The notes beneath the pieces are model-generated. The model made no database searches. It was not told the origin of the DNA and saw nothing but the letters and a program-made list of their open reading frames with translations. This document shows, piece after piece, positions 25,428 to 34,678 of a stretch of 64,000 bases of DNA. The stretch's first letter is position 1; each line of letters opens with the position of its first letter. The DNA is from Comamonas testosteroni (GTDB lineage Bacteria > Pseudomonadota > Gammaproteobacteria > Burkholderiales > Burkholderiaceae_C): positions 113,309 to 177,308 of the forward strand of contig NZ_KZ984446.1 in NCBI RefSeq assembly GCF_003569915.1, read 5' to 3'. Both the position numbers and the translations under genes were made by a program.

Positions 25428-28400
25428 GATTCTCCTTGGCGTGACCGGAGATGCCGAAACGCTCAAACAGCAGTGGCAGCAGCAGCAAAGTCAGCGCCGT
25501 GGAACTCACCAACCCACCCGCCACGACCACCGCCAGCGGTCGCTGGATTTCCGAGCCCGGCCCACTGGCAATCAGCAGGGGCACCATGCCCAGTGCAGTG
25601 ATGCAGGCCGTCATCAACACGGGGCGCAAACGGTCACGCACACCTTGGCGCACGGCCTGGGTCAGCGCCATGCCACCGGCGAGCAGCGCATTGAAATGCG
25701 AGACCAGCACCACGCCGTTAAGCACCGCAATCCCCAGCAAGGCAATAAAGCCCACGGATGCCGGCACCGACAGGTATTCGCCAGCCACCATCAAGGCCGC
25801 CATGCCGCCCACCAGTGCGAAAGGGATGTTGGCAATGACCAGCACGGCCTGCCGAGGGGAGCGAAAAGTCAGCACCAGCAGCACAAAGATGGCCGCCAGC
25901 GCCAGCGGTATCACCAGCGCCAGGCGTGCCGCCGCGCGCTGCTGGTTCTCGAACTGGCCTCCCCAGACGATGCGCAGCCCCTTGAGACCTTCATCGCCCG
26001 CCACGGCTGCCTGCGCCTCTTTCACGAAGCTGGCCAGATCCCGCCCTTCGACGTTGACCTGCACCACGGCAAAGCGAGCGCCATCCTCGTGGTCGATGCG
26101 CACCGGACCATCCTCGGACGCCAGCGTGGCCAGCGAGGTCAGCGGCCAGTTCGTGCCATCGGGCGCCGTCACCAGCAGCCCTGCCAGCCCTTCCGGCGAG
26201 CGACGCAACGCCGTGCCGCCCCGCAGCAACAGCGGCGTGCGCACAATGCCCTCGGGCACTATGCCAATGCGCTCACCCTCCACCAGTGCACGAAGCTGGT
26301 TCTGCAGCGCATCGCCAGAAAAGCCAGACTGCCCCAGCGCAGCGCGGTTCAGCACCACCTGCAGGTATTGCACTCCGCTGTTGCTGGGCGCGATGACTTC
26401 GGCCGCCCCGGGCACGGCACGCATGCGCGCGGAAATCGACTGCGCTGCAGCGTCGATCTTTTCCAGGTCATCCCCAAAGATCTTGATCGCCACGTCGCCG
26501 CGCGCGCCCGTCAGCATCTCGGACATCCGCATTTCAATGGGTTGGGTAAAGCCATAGATCAGACCCGGAAAGCCTTCGAGCACTCGGCGTATGGCTTCGG
26601 CAATGTCCTGCTTGCTGCCGCGCCATTCGGCGCGGGGCTTGAGCACCAGAAAGGTATCGGACTCATTCAGGCCCATGGGGTCCAGCCCCAGATCGTCCGA
26701 CCCCGTACGCGCCACGATGGAGCGAATCTCCGGCACCGCCTTGAGCAATGCCTGCTGCACACGCTGATCCATATCCAGCGAAGCGTCCAGCGAGATGGAC
26801 GGCGCCTTTTGCAATTGCACGATCAGGTCGCCCTCATCCAAGGTGGGCATAAAGGTTTTGCCCACCGACAGGTACAAGGCAGCAGCCGCGACCAGCGCCA
26901 CCGCAGCAATGCCGAACACCATGCGCCTATGCGCCAGACTCCACAGCTGCAAGTGCGCAAAGCCCGCATTGAGCTTGCGCATCAGCCAGGGAGGCTCACC
27001 GGAATGCGCACGCAACAGCATCGAAGCCAGCGCAGGAACTACGGTAAAAGCTATCACAATGGAAGCACCCAGAGCCAGCACAATGGTCAGCGCCACGGGC
27101 GAAAACAGCTTGCCTTCAAGCCCCTGCAAGGTGAGCAGTGGCAGAAACACGATGGCGATGATGGACACCCCGGCCAGCATGGGCGCGGAAACCGCAGAGA
27201 CCGCGTCACGGATCAGGTCCAGTCGCTCCTCGGAATTCATGACCGATTCGCCGCCGGCGCGATGCGCAAGCGCCGTCTCGATGTTCTCAACCACCACCAC
27301 CGACGCATCGACCAGCATGCCCAGTGCAATCGCCAGGCCGCCGAGGCTCATCAGGTTCGCCGTCAGGCCCACATAGCGCATGAGCAAGAAGGTGGCCAGC
27401 ATGGACAGCGGAAGCGTGGCAGCCACCACCAGCGCGGCGCGCACGCCGCCCAGAAACAGATAGAGGGTGACGATCACCAGCAAGCTGGCTTCGATCAGCG
27501 CACGCACCACGGTGCCAGCCGCGCGTGAAACCAGCTCGCCGCGGTTGTAGAACACCTGCGTGCTCATGCCCTGCGGCAGGCGCGGCGCCAGCGCATCGAG
27601 CCGTACCTGCACCGCGTCGACCAGTCGACGCGCATCCACGCCTTGCAGCCCCAGCACCAGGCCCTGCACGGCCTCGCCTTGGCCGTCCCGGCTCACAGCG
27701 CCGTTGCGCGACGCCTCGCCCAGGCGCACCGTAGCCACATCTCCCACCGTAGCCGCTGCCCGTTCAGCCAGCGCGGGCTGGACCACGATGGCGCGCAGAT
27801 CGTCCAGACCACGCACCCCACCTTCCACACGCACCACCCAATGCTCCTCTGCACGATCCAGGCGACCCGCCCCATCGTTGCGGTTGTTGGCTTCCAGCGC
27901 CTGACGCAGCTGATCCAGCGTCACGCCGCGGGCACGCAGCCGGGCCGGATCGGGAATCACCTCGTAGCCGCGCACCACACCGCCGAGCGCATTCACATCC
28001 GCCACTCCGGCCACCGTGCGCAGCGCGGGACGTATCACCCAGTCGAGCACACGCCGGCGCTCGGCCAGGGAATAACCGTCTCCATCCACCGTGAACATGA
28101 ACATCTCGCCCAGCGGGGTAGTGATGGGCGCCAGCCCCCCTTCTGCCGCAGCGGGCAGATCACGCTGTATCCCGGCCAACCTCTCGGAGACCTGCTGGCG
28201 CGCCCAGTAGACGTCCGTGCCGTCCGTAAAGTCCACCGTCACATCGCTGATGCCGTACTTGGAGACCGATCGCACAATGGTCTTGTTTGGCAAACCCAGC
28301 AACTCCTGCTCCACGGGGGTGGATACGCGCTGCTCCACCTCCTCGGGTGTCATGCCCGGCACCTTGAGAATCACCTTCACCTGGGTGGGCGAGATATCGG

Positions 28401-28521
28401 GAAATGCATCGATGGGTAAGTTGACATAGGCCCAGGCACCTGCCAGCGCCAAGGCGAAGGCGGCCAGCAGTACCAGTGCTCGCTGGCGTAAAGAGAAATC
28501 AATCAGCCTTGCCAACATCAC
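25420..28521 (-). CDS. Heavy-metal efflux RND permease (CzcA family)
   Basis: This 1033-residue inner-membrane pump uses the proton gradient to export metal cations. The N-terminus (transmembrane helix, then PIDAFPDISPTQVKVI and the GMTPEEVEQRVSTPVEQELLG region) is typical of the heavy-metal RND subfamily. The transmembrane helix 4 motif reads LGMLVDASVVVVEN, with the Asp needed for proton coupling. Two periplasmic loops and a duplicated 6+6 helix plan fit the length. It lies between an adaptor and a TolC-type gene with four-base overlaps on both sides. The metal is not certain: the motif differs from the DFG-DGA pattern of Co/Zn/Cd pumps. Confidence 0.93.
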   Translation of the reverse strand: MMLARLIDFSLRQRALVLLAAFALALAGAWAYVNLPIDAFPDISPTQVKVILKVPGMTPEEVEQRVSTPVEQELLGLPNKTIVRSVSKYGISDVTVDFTDGTDVYWARQQVSERLAGIQRDLPAAAEGGLAPITTPLGEMFMFTVDGDGYSLAERRRVLDWVIRPALRTVAGVADVNALGGVVRGYEVIPDPARLRARGVTLDQLRQALEANNRNDGAGRLDRAEEHWVVRVEGGVRGLDDLRAIVVQPALAERAAATVGDVATVRLGEASRNGAVSRDGQGEAVQGLVLGLQGVDARRLVDAVQVRLDALAPRLPQGMSTQVFYNRGELVSRAAGTVVRALIEASLLVIVTLYLFLGGVRAALVVAATLPLSMLATFLLMRYVGLTANLMSLGGLAIALGMLVDASVVVVENIETALAHRAGGESVMNSEERLDLIRDAVSAVSAPMLAGVSIIAIVFLPLLTLQGLEGKLFSPVALTIVLALGASIVIAFTVVPALASMLLRAHSGEPPWLMRKLNAGFAHLQLWSLAHRRMVFGIAAVALVAAAALYLSVGKTFMPTLDEGDLIVQLQKAPSISLDASLDMDQRVQQALLKAVPEIRSIVARTGSDDLGLDPMGLNESDTFLVLKPRAEWRGSKQDIAEAIRRVLEGFPGLIYGFTQPIEMRMSEMLTGARGDVAIKIFGDDLEKIDAAAQSISARMRAVPGAAEVIAPSNSGVQYLQVVLNRAALGQSGFSGDALQNQLRALVEGERIGIVPEGIVRTPLLLRGGTALRRSPEGLAGLLVTAPDGTNWPLTSLATLASEDGPVRIDHEDGARFAVVQVNVEGRDLASFVKEAQAAVAGDEGLKGLRIVWGGQFENQQRAAARLALVIPLALAAIFVLLVLTFRSPRQAVLVIANIPFALVGGMAALMVAGEYLSVPASVGFIALLGIAVLNGVVLVSHFNALLAGGMALTQAVRQGVRDRLRPVLMTACITALGMVPLLIASGPGSEIQRPLAVVVAGGLVSSTALTLLLLPLLFERFGISGHAKENQK

Positions 28522-29579
28522 TGACCTCCAGACAACAGGCCCTTGAGTGCCGCAATGCCACTGACAGCGATACGCGCGTTTGGCGGCAGCGCTGCACGCA
28601 CGACCGCCGTGGCGTCATCACTGGCCTCTACCGTGAGCGGCTCGAAACGCACACCCTTGCCCGTATCCAGAAATACACCGCTCTGCCCTTTCCAGTAGGC
28701 CAGTGCTGCTGCGGGAATGCGCAGCCTCGCGCTCGCCAGAGTCTTGTCTCTGGCGCCGTTCTTGAGCAGCAAAGTGGCTGTGACGCTCTCCCCCAGCCGC
28801 AGCTCACCATTTCTGGCCAGCGCCACGCGCACGCGCATCCCGGCCGAGCCATCACCCAGTGGGGCTATGCCTGCGACTTGACCGACGGCACCCCGAACCC
28901 TGACCTGCACGGTGTCCCCAATAGCGGGCAGTGGCACCTCACGGCCCAGCAGCAGGTCCAACTCCAGCGCCTTGGGATCGGCCACGCGCAACAGCGGGGT
29001 CGATGCCTCCACCCGGGTTCCCGCCTGCACCAAGACCTCGGTCACGATGCCCGCACTCTGCGCCAGCAACTGGGCTTGGTTGCCGTTGAAGGTCACGCCG
29101 CTGCTCGCGAGTTCGGCGCGCCTGGCCTGGACCATGGCGGCAGCTTCCGTGGAGCGAGCCTGCGTCGTCTGCCAACGACTGGCCGCAATGATGCCGTCTT
29201 CATATAACGAGCGATCACGCGCCAGCGCTTGCTGCGCCAGTCGCGCCTGCGATTGCGCCTCGGCCAGCGCCCGCTGCGCCTCATACAACTGAGGACTGCT
29301 AAACACCGCCACGGCTTGCCCTGCACGCACCGACTGGCCCACCGCCACCAGCACACGTGATACAGCACCCGCGTACGGCGCTGCCACCACCGTCAGCGCA
29401 TCAGGCCGCAGCACCACGCGCGCATGGGTCGACACTTCAAGCTCGGCCCCCGGCTGGATGGACTGGAAACGCACGCCCAACGTGTGGACCTGCTCGGGGG
29501 AAAGAATCATGGCCTCAGAGGCCATGCCTGCGGCTGGCAGCGCGAGAGCGCCAGCCAGCAACCATTGTTGGAAGAACAT
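28518..29579 (-). CDS. RND efflux periplasmic adaptor subunit (CzcB-like)
   Basis: This 353-residue membrane-fusion protein links the pump to the outer-membrane channel. It has a short signal peptide (MFFQQWLLAGALALPAAGMA), a lipoyl-like half (VVAAPYAGAVSRVLVAVGQSVRAGQ), a coiled-coil hairpin (about 100-165) and a second lipoyl half with LAQSAGIVTEVLVQAGTRVE, then a beta-barrel. I chose ATG 29579 because GGAGTCAGGA precedes it, rather than an upstream in-frame opening. The stop overlaps the pump start by four bases. No His-rich metal-binding tail is seen. Confidence 0.9.
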   Translation of the reverse strand: MFFQQWLLAGALALPAAGMASEAMILSPEQVHTLGVRFQSIQPGAELEVSTHARVVLRPDALTVVAAPYAGAVSRVLVAVGQSVRAGQAVAVFSSPQLYEAQRALAEAQSQARLAQQALARDRSLYEDGIIAASRWQTTQARSTEAAAMVQARRAELASSGVTFNGNQAQLLAQSAGIVTEVLVQAGTRVEASTPLLRVADPKALELDLLLGREVPLPAIGDTVQVRVRGAVGQVAGIAPLGDGSAGMRVRVALARNGELRLGESVTATLLLKNGARDKTLASARLRIPAAALAYWKGQSGVFLDTGKGVRFEPLTVEASDDATAVVRAALPPNARIAVSGIAALKGLLSGGQ

Positions 29580-29657
29580 TCCTGACTCCGGAAAAAGCAA
29601 AAAAAGCCATCCATGCCTGCGCACGGATGCAGACAAGCCCGCATCAGGCTTGGGAGT

Positions 29658-30104
29658 TCAGGAACAGAGAGGAGGAGCGCGCGAGGGAGACGGCTTAATC
29701 ACGCGACCTCGCCATCGCGGTATGCGAGGCGGAGGGTACAGGCGCGGCATGAGCCGGGGAGCGACGCAACGCATGCGGGCGGCGCGCAAGCCCATGGTCA
29801 GCAAGGCAAGGCCGACCACCGCCAGCAGCGGCATGGGAAACGTGTCCAGTGGCTGTAGCGCAGCCTGCACATCGACCTCGAAAGGTTCTGCTTGCAGACT
29901 GTCCTTTTGCTGCTCGGACAACGAATCCCGCGCCGCGCACAAGAAATGAGAATCAGCTCCTCTTGAGGGCATCGCGTGTACATGCAGGCCAGCTTGATTC
30001 GGTGTTCCGAAATGGCCGTGCAGCAGCGGAATCAGCAGTTGTGCCACCATGATGAACAGCAGCACCGCGCTCCGCACAGAGGATCTCTGGATTGCACGCG
30101 ACAT
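29658..30104 (-). CDS. Small membrane protein at the head of the metal efflux operon
   Basis: This 148-residue protein is not recognised with certainty. It has two hydrophobic segments (about 13-32 and 91-108), the first ending in HGHF and followed by a short His-containing loop (GLHVHAM), and a basic Arg/Pro-rich C-terminus. It lies 78 bp before the adaptor gene on the same strand. Position and make-up recall the small membrane-bound CzcI-type proteins that precede czcCBA genes in other betaproteobacteria, but the similarity was not tested. It may modulate or sense metal in the periplasm. Confidence 0.5.
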   Translation of the reverse strand: MSRAIQRSSVRSAVLLFIMVAQLLIPLLHGHFGTPNQAGLHVHAMPSRGADSHFLCAARDSLSEQQKDSLQAEPFEVDVQAALQPLDTFPMPLLAVVGLALLTMGLRAARMRCVAPRLMPRLYPPPRIPRWRGRVIKPSPSRAPPLCS

Positions 30105-30192
30105 GGTTTCATTCTATTGCCGGATTCTGCATCCGGCCTGTCCAAATGTGGACACCACCTGCCTAAGCACTGCAGCGTTGCGCACTGTCAAA

Positions 30193-30879
30193 TCAGGGAG
30201 TCAGCAACTCACGCACCACTGCCACATGCAGGCGCTTCCACTCATGGATTCCCTCGAGGTCCACCCTCCCGTGAACCAGGCTTTCAAACATGGCATGCAT
30301 GCTGGGCGACATGATCAATCGTGGCGCCATTGTTGCCACGCTTGGCCGCAGCGTGCCTTGTTGAACGCCCCGCTGAATCATTGAAGTCACATTGGCCAGA
30401 TGCGGATCGAACATGGTCCTCTGCCATTGCATAAAGACCTCCGGCGCATGCATGCCATCCGCCAACAGCAGCCGCACGGCCAGCAACGCCTTGGGCTCCA
30501 TTAGGGTTTCGTACATCGGATCAAGCAATCGCTGAATAACCAGATCCACCGTCACAGGCTCTTCGCAGTCCTTGGACTCAGGCGGCAACAGCACGGGCTT
30601 GATCAAGCATTTCAACAGAGCAGCAAAGATCTGCTCCTTGCTGACGAAATGCGTATAGATGCCGCCCTTGGACATTCCTGCAGCCCTGGCAATGTCATCA
30701 AGCCGCGCCGATGCAAAACCTTTATCGGAAAAGACTTGCAGTGCGGCATCAAGAATCTGGGAGATGCGAGCGGATGCAGGTAGACGACGGCGGGGACGAG
30801 ATAAGCCTTCAATGGGTGAGATTGCCGAAATGCCGTTGTTCATCATGGCGGTGCACAAAAAATCTGAGTAGGCAAGCAC
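30193..30879 (-). CDS. TetR/AcrR-family transcriptional regulator
   Basis: This 228-residue regulator has a TetR N-terminal HTH (RISQILDAALQVFSDKGFASARLDDIARAAGMSKGGIYTHF) at about residues 38-79 and a helical C-terminal ligand-binding domain. GTG 30879 with GAGG upstream gives a ~36-residue leader; ATG 30843 is a plausible shorter start. It is divergent from phaC with 137 bp between, and an inverted repeat typical of a TetR operator lies in that gap. It may therefore control itself and the PHA operon; regulation of the efflux operon on its other side is also possible. Confidence 0.88.
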   Translation of the reverse strand: MLAYSDFLCTAMMNNGISAISPIEGLSRPRRRLPASARISQILDAALQVFSDKGFASARLDDIARAAGMSKGGIYTHFVSKEQIFAALLKCLIKPVLLPPESKDCEEPVTVDLVIQRLLDPMYETLMEPKALLAVRLLLADGMHAPEVFMQWQRTMFDPHLANVTSMIQRGVQQGTLRPSVATMAPRLIMSPSMHAMFESLVHGRVDLEGIHEWKRLHVAVVRELLTP

Positions 30880-30937
30880 CTTACCTCAACCTCTTTGAGT
30901 GCATGGATTAACTGCGCCAATCGTGCCCCCCCTTCTT

Positions 30938-30955
30938 ACTGACCGGCCAGTCGGT
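30938..30955. promoter_or_regulatory. Candidate TetR-type operator between the regulator and phaC
   Basis: The 18-bp inverted repeat ACTGACCGGCCAGTCGGT matches in seven of nine half-site positions. Its length and symmetry suit a TetR-family dimer. It lies 58 bp from the regulator start and 61 bp from the phaC start, so it could control both. Confidence 0.6.
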
Positions 30956-31016
30956 ATCCATTGGGCGTTTGATATATCTCAACAGTGCGGCTGAGGAAAA
31001 ACACCAAGATGGGTTC

Positions 31017-32768
31017 ATGAACTCAGCAATCACGACGACTCCTCCAACCAGCGCAGCCTTGGCTGATAGTCTGGACGCACAAGCCCATGTGCTGTTGGCA
31101 AAAACCTTTGCAGGACTCTCACCCGCCGCAACCATCCTGGCCCTGCAGGACTGGGGTATGCATCTGGCAGGCTCTCCCGGCAAGCAGCTTGCGCTGGCGC
31201 AGTTGGCTGTCACGCAGGCCCAAGCTTTGAGTCAGTATGTGCGTGATCGCCTGCTATCCGCCAGCGATAAGGAGCACACATTGGTCGAGCCTCCAGCGCA
31301 GGACCGGCGTTTTGCCGAGCCGATCTGGAAAGAGTGGCCGTTCTGGCTTTATCAGCAGAACTTCCTGCTAACCCAGCAGTGGTGGGATGCAGCGACACAT
31401 GGCGTGCGCGGCGTCGAGCCCCATCATGAAAAGATGGTCTCCTTTGGAATTCGCCAGTGGCTGGACATGTTTTCGCCTGGCAACCATCTGGCGACCAACC
31501 CTTTGGTGCTGGAGCGCACCTTCAACGAATCTGGAGCAAACCTCATGCGGGGCGCTCAGCACCTGCTGGAGGATCTGCGCCACGTCGTGACAGGCGCGAA
31601 CTCCGTGACCGGTTTCAAGGTTGGCAGCGACGTGGCAATCACGCCCGGAAAAGTGCTTCTGCGCAATCGCGTGATGGAGTTGATCCAATACGCGCCGACC
31701 ACCAAAACAGTATTTGCAGAGCCAGTGCTGCTGGTCCCGGCCTGGATCATGAAGTACTACATCTTGGACCTGTCACCCCACAACTCTCTGGTGAAGTACC
31801 TGGTGGACAAGGGCCATACGGTGTTTTGCATTTCCTGGAAGAACCCGGGAGAGGCGGAACGCGATCTCAGCATGGATGACTACCTGCGTGACGGCTTTCA
31901 CGCCGCATTGCATGCTATCAACACCATCATTCCACAACAGAAAGTGCATGCCGTTGGCTATTGCCTGGGCGGCACGCTGCTGGCGATCGCTGCCGCCGCG
32001 ATGGCACGGGATGGTGATTCGCGACTGGGCAGCACCAGCTACTTTGCGGCGCAAACAGACTTCAGCGAACCCGGCGAGCTGGGACTGTTTATTGATGAAA
32101 GCCAGGTCAGTCTGCTTGAGGCACAGATGGAGAAAACCGGCTATCTGACAGCAAGCCAGATGGCAGGAGCCTTCCAGATGCTGCGCTCCTATGACCTCTT
32201 GTGGTCGCGCCTTGTGCATGACTATCTGCTGGGTGACCGGCGTGGCTTCAATGACCTGATGGCCTGGAACGCGGATGCCACTCGCATGCCGGCAACCATG
32301 CACTCCCAGTATCTGCGCCGACTGTTCCTGAACGATGACCTGAGCGAAGGCCGCTACCCCGTCAACGGCAAGCCAGTTTCCTTGGGCAGTCTGACCCTTC
32401 CGACTTTCGTGGTCGGCACGATGACTGACCACGTCGCACCTTGGCGCTCCGTGCACAAGCTGCACTACCTGTGCCCTGCCGAAATCACCTTCGCGCTCAC
32501 CAGCGGAGGACATAACGCGGGCATTGTGAACCCGCCAACACAAGACTCCAAGCGACGCTATCAGTTGCTCAAGCGCAAAGCGGGAGGTGCTTACCTGGCA
32601 CCCGATGAATGGCAGGCGGCAGCGCCCACGCATGCTGGCTCCTGGTGGCCAGCTTGGCAGCAATGGCTGGCAGAACGCTCCGGCCTGCACGTTGAGCCGC
32701 CACGCATGGGTGACGCGAAATACCCGGCGATCGCAGACGCTCCAGGCAGCTATGTCCTGGAGAAATGA
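31017..32768 (+). CDS. phaC: Class I poly(3-hydroxyalkanoate) synthase
   Basis: This 583-residue cytoplasmic enzyme polymerises (R)-3-hydroxyacyl-CoA into PHA granules. The modified lipase box GYCLGG places the catalytic cysteine at Cys316; Asp471 (GTMTDHVAPW) and His499 (SGGHNAG) complete the triad at the spacing seen in class I synthases. WKNPGEAERDLSMDDY is another conserved stretch. ATG 31017 is preferred over an upstream TTG at 30969. The gene heads an operon with a phasin and an acetoacetyl-CoA reductase. There is no phaA thiolase gene here, so another locus must supply acetoacetyl-CoA. Confidence 0.93.
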   Translation: MNSAITTTPPTSAALADSLDAQAHVLLAKTFAGLSPAATILALQDWGMHLAGSPGKQLALAQLAVTQAQALSQYVRDRLLSASDKEHTLVEPPAQDRRFAEPIWKEWPFWLYQQNFLLTQQWWDAATHGVRGVEPHHEKMVSFGIRQWLDMFSPGNHLATNPLVLERTFNESGANLMRGAQHLLEDLRHVVTGANSVTGFKVGSDVAITPGKVLLRNRVMELIQYAPTTKTVFAEPVLLVPAWIMKYYILDLSPHNSLVKYLVDKGHTVFCISWKNPGEAERDLSMDDYLRDGFHAALHAINTIIPQQKVHAVGYCLGGTLLAIAAAAMARDGDSRLGSTSYFAAQTDFSEPGELGLFIDESQVSLLEAQMEKTGYLTASQMAGAFQMLRSYDLLWSRLVHDYLLGDRRGFNDLMAWNADATRMPATMHSQYLRRLFLNDDLSEGRYPVNGKPVSLGSLTLPTFVVGTMTDHVAPWRSVHKLHYLCPAEITFALTSGGHNAGIVNPPTQDSKRRYQLLKRKAGGAYLAPDEWQAAAPTHAGSWWPAWQQWLAERSGLHVEPPRMGDAKYPAIADAPGSYVLEK

Positions 32769-32885
32769 AATTGAATCTTTCAGCGCTCGGCTATGCGCGC
32801 TGCTGACAAAAAAGCCCCCTCGGTCTGCCCCTGAGCAAGCCGCCTGAAGAACCAGAGCCTGAACCGGTCTGAATAGGAGAACTCC

Positions 32886-33329
32886 ATGAGTCACGACAAT
32901 TTTGCCTTGCAGCTTTGCACAGCCAATGCTGACCTGCAGCTTGAATGCTCCCGCCTGCTGCTGGAGAACACGCAGCGCAGCGTAGAACTTTTGCAGCGTG
33001 CCGCCACGCAAGGCATCGCTGAAGCCAAGGTAGGCATCGACGGACTGCAGAACTCGACGGACAAGCAATTTCAGACACCGCTTTCCCCCGAGATCCTTGT
33101 TGCCATGGGACAGCGCTACTCCGCGCAAAGCCGCGAGATCGCTCAGCAGGCCATGCAAAACCAGGCAACCCTGATGACCGGGCTCCAGCAGGCCTTGATC
33201 TGCTGGTTGCAGGCGACTACACGCAACGCTGGAAAGCAGCAGACCACCTACGCCATGCCCGAATGGCTCAAACCCTGGATCGCACCGCAACCGCAGCAAA
33301 ACGAGACAGAAACCAAGGGCAAGGAGTGA
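32886..33329 (+). CDS. Phasin family protein
   Basis: This 147-residue, largely helical protein should coat PHA granules and limit their size. The amphipathic helix ECSRLLLENTQRSVELLQRA and the later FQTPLSPEILVAMGQRYSAQ and SREIAQQAMQNQATL fit the phasin family. There is no signal peptide. TAGGAGA lies before ATG 32886. It sits 117 bp after phaC and 4 bp before the reductase gene, so it belongs to the PHA operon. Confidence 0.85.
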   Translation: MSHDNFALQLCTANADLQLECSRLLLENTQRSVELLQRAATQGIAEAKVGIDGLQNSTDKQFQTPLSPEILVAMGQRYSAQSREIAQQAMQNQATLMTGLQQALICWLQATTRNAGKQQTTYAMPEWLKPWIAPQPQQNETETKGKE

Positions 33330-33333
33330 TCGA

Positions 33334-34080
33334 ATGAATTCAATACAACGCACTGCATTGGTCACGGGTGGAATGGGCGGCCTCGGCGAGGCCATTGCAC
33401 ACAGCTTGCATGATGCAGGCCACCGTGTGCTGCTCACCCACTCTCGCGATGAGCAGGCTGCCGCAACGTGGCTGGCAACGCAAAAAGCGCAAGGCTATGA
33501 ATTCAAGTCCTATGCAGCCAACGTCGCCGACTGGGACTCTTGCCAAAGCATGGCCAACCGCATCAGTGCCGATGGGGAGCAGATCGACATTGTTGTCAAC
33601 AATGCAGGCATCACCCGCGACGCAACACTGCGCAAAATGGACAAAGACGGCTGGGATGCAGTCATGCGAACCAATCTCGACTCCGTCTTTCATGTCACCA
33701 AGCCTTTCCTCAACGGCATGCTGGAGCGTGGCTGGGGGCGCATCATCAATATCTCATCGATCAATGGGCTCAAGGGCCAGTTTGGTCAAACCAACTACGC
33801 AGCTGCCAAAGCGGGCATGCATGGCTTTACCAAGTCTCTGGCGCAGGAAGTGGCCCGCAAAGGCGTAACGGTCAACACCGTCTCGCCCGGCTACCTGGCC
33901 ACGAAGATGGTCACTGCTGTACCTGCGGATGTCCTCCAGCAGATCGTCGCAGGCATCCCCATTGGTCGCCTGGGCCAGCCCTCTGAAATCGCCGCTCTGG
34001 TCACTTTCATCGCCAGTGAGGCTGCTGGCTTCATGACCGGCAGCAACGTTTCGATGAATGGCGGGCAATACATGGCTTGA
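33334..34080 (+). CDS. phaB: Acetoacetyl-CoA reductase (PhaB-type SDR)
   Basis: This 248-residue SDR should reduce acetoacetyl-CoA to (R)-3-hydroxybutyryl-CoA with NADPH for PHA synthesis. It has TGGMGGLG at the cofactor site, VNNAGITRD, the catalytic NISSINGLKGQFGQTNYAAAK with Ser, Tyr and Lys in place, and VSPGYLATKM, all as in PhaB proteins. The GGGQYMA-like end (NGGQYMA) is also typical. The start overlaps a good AAGGAG region after the phasin stop. Three bases after the stop codon an IS end sequence begins, so the downstream side of the operon has been invaded by mobile DNA. Confidence 0.9.
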   Translation: MNSIQRTALVTGGMGGLGEAIAHSLHDAGHRVLLTHSRDEQAAATWLATQKAQGYEFKSYAANVADWDSCQSMANRISADGEQIDIVVNNAGITRDATLRKMDKDGWDAVMRTNLDSVFHVTKPFLNGMLERGWGRIINISSINGLKGQFGQTNYAAAKAGMHGFTKSLAQEVARKGVTVNTVSPGYLATKMVTAVPADVLQQIVAGIPIGRLGQPSEIAALVTFIASEAAGFMTGSNVSMNGGQYMA

Positions 34081-34082
34081 GG

Positions 34083-34099
34083 GGCGTTGTTGCACAAAT
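34083..34099 (+). repeat. Solitary IS5-type terminal sequence
   Basis: The 17-bp sequence GGCGTTGTTGCACAAAT begins three bases after the phaB stop. The identical sequence opens the IS5-family element at 63875. No transposase reading frame follows here, so this looks like a leftover end. Confidence 0.7.
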
Positions 34100-34119
34100 C
34101 GTCGGCTAGGGGCGGACCG

Positions 34120-34560
34120 CCTCGTGGATGAGTCAGCCCCCGCCGCCCAATGCCATATTTAGGCGCTCATGGTTGTAACACCCGGCAGCCAGAACGGATA
34201 GACACGCCGCGCTGTAGCACTGCTCGTTGAGCCATCTCGCGTCGGCTAGATGGCGTCACCACTTTTTGCGAGAGCCTCCAAGACGATCTCTGCCTTGGTC
34301 TTCTCTTCGACATACATTTTGCATAGGCGCCGGCTCTCCTCTTCGAGCTCCTTACTGCCAGCCATGAGCGACACATCCATGCGCCGAACTTGGCCCACCA
34401 CTTGTGGAACGTCGCTGAATTGATACCTAGTTCACGGCAGAGTTCGGGAACGGCCAAGCCTGCCTCTGCTCGCTTGAGCGCGTCGATGATCTAGCTGTCG
34501 GCGAAACGTGACTCCCAGATGGTAGAGATTCTCCTGTGAGAGTCTCTACTTCTCAGTGCG
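34120..34560 (-). pseudogene. Remnant of an IS3-family (IS407-like) orfA
   Basis: On the minus strand the OrfA signature VPELCRELGINSATFHKW is clear, preceded by IIDALKRAEAGLA. The coding sequence is broken: a TAG interrupts the frame directly after the FADS segment where the family has a Gln codon, and at least one frameshift follows the KFG segment, after which LEEE-type coiled-coil residues are found in another frame. Only the orfA part is present; no orfB transposase with DDE residues was seen. It lies between phaB and tRNA-Pro and is inactive. Confidence 0.75.
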
Positions 34561-34635
34561 CTGGGATTGCGAGGGGATTTCCATGAACTGTTACCCCCTA
34601 AGTTACCCCCTTTTGAGGTAAATTTGCCACAATAG

Positions 34636-34670
34636 AAAAAGGACTCCTAACTTCATAGCTAGGAGTCCTT
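34636..34670 (-). terminator. Terminator of tRNA-Pro
   Basis: On the minus strand a 9-bp stem GGACTCCTA/TAGGAGTCC is followed by TTTTTC, starting 9 bp after the tRNA 3' end. It is a standard intrinsic terminator. Confidence 0.85.
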
Positions 34671-34678
34671 ATCTAGAT

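Noticed and set aside
25420..28521. Assigning the RND pump to a specific metal (czcA for Co/Zn/Cd or cusA for Cu/Ag).
   Set aside because: The helix 4 motif LGMLVDASVVVVEN matches neither signature cleanly, so no gene symbol was given.
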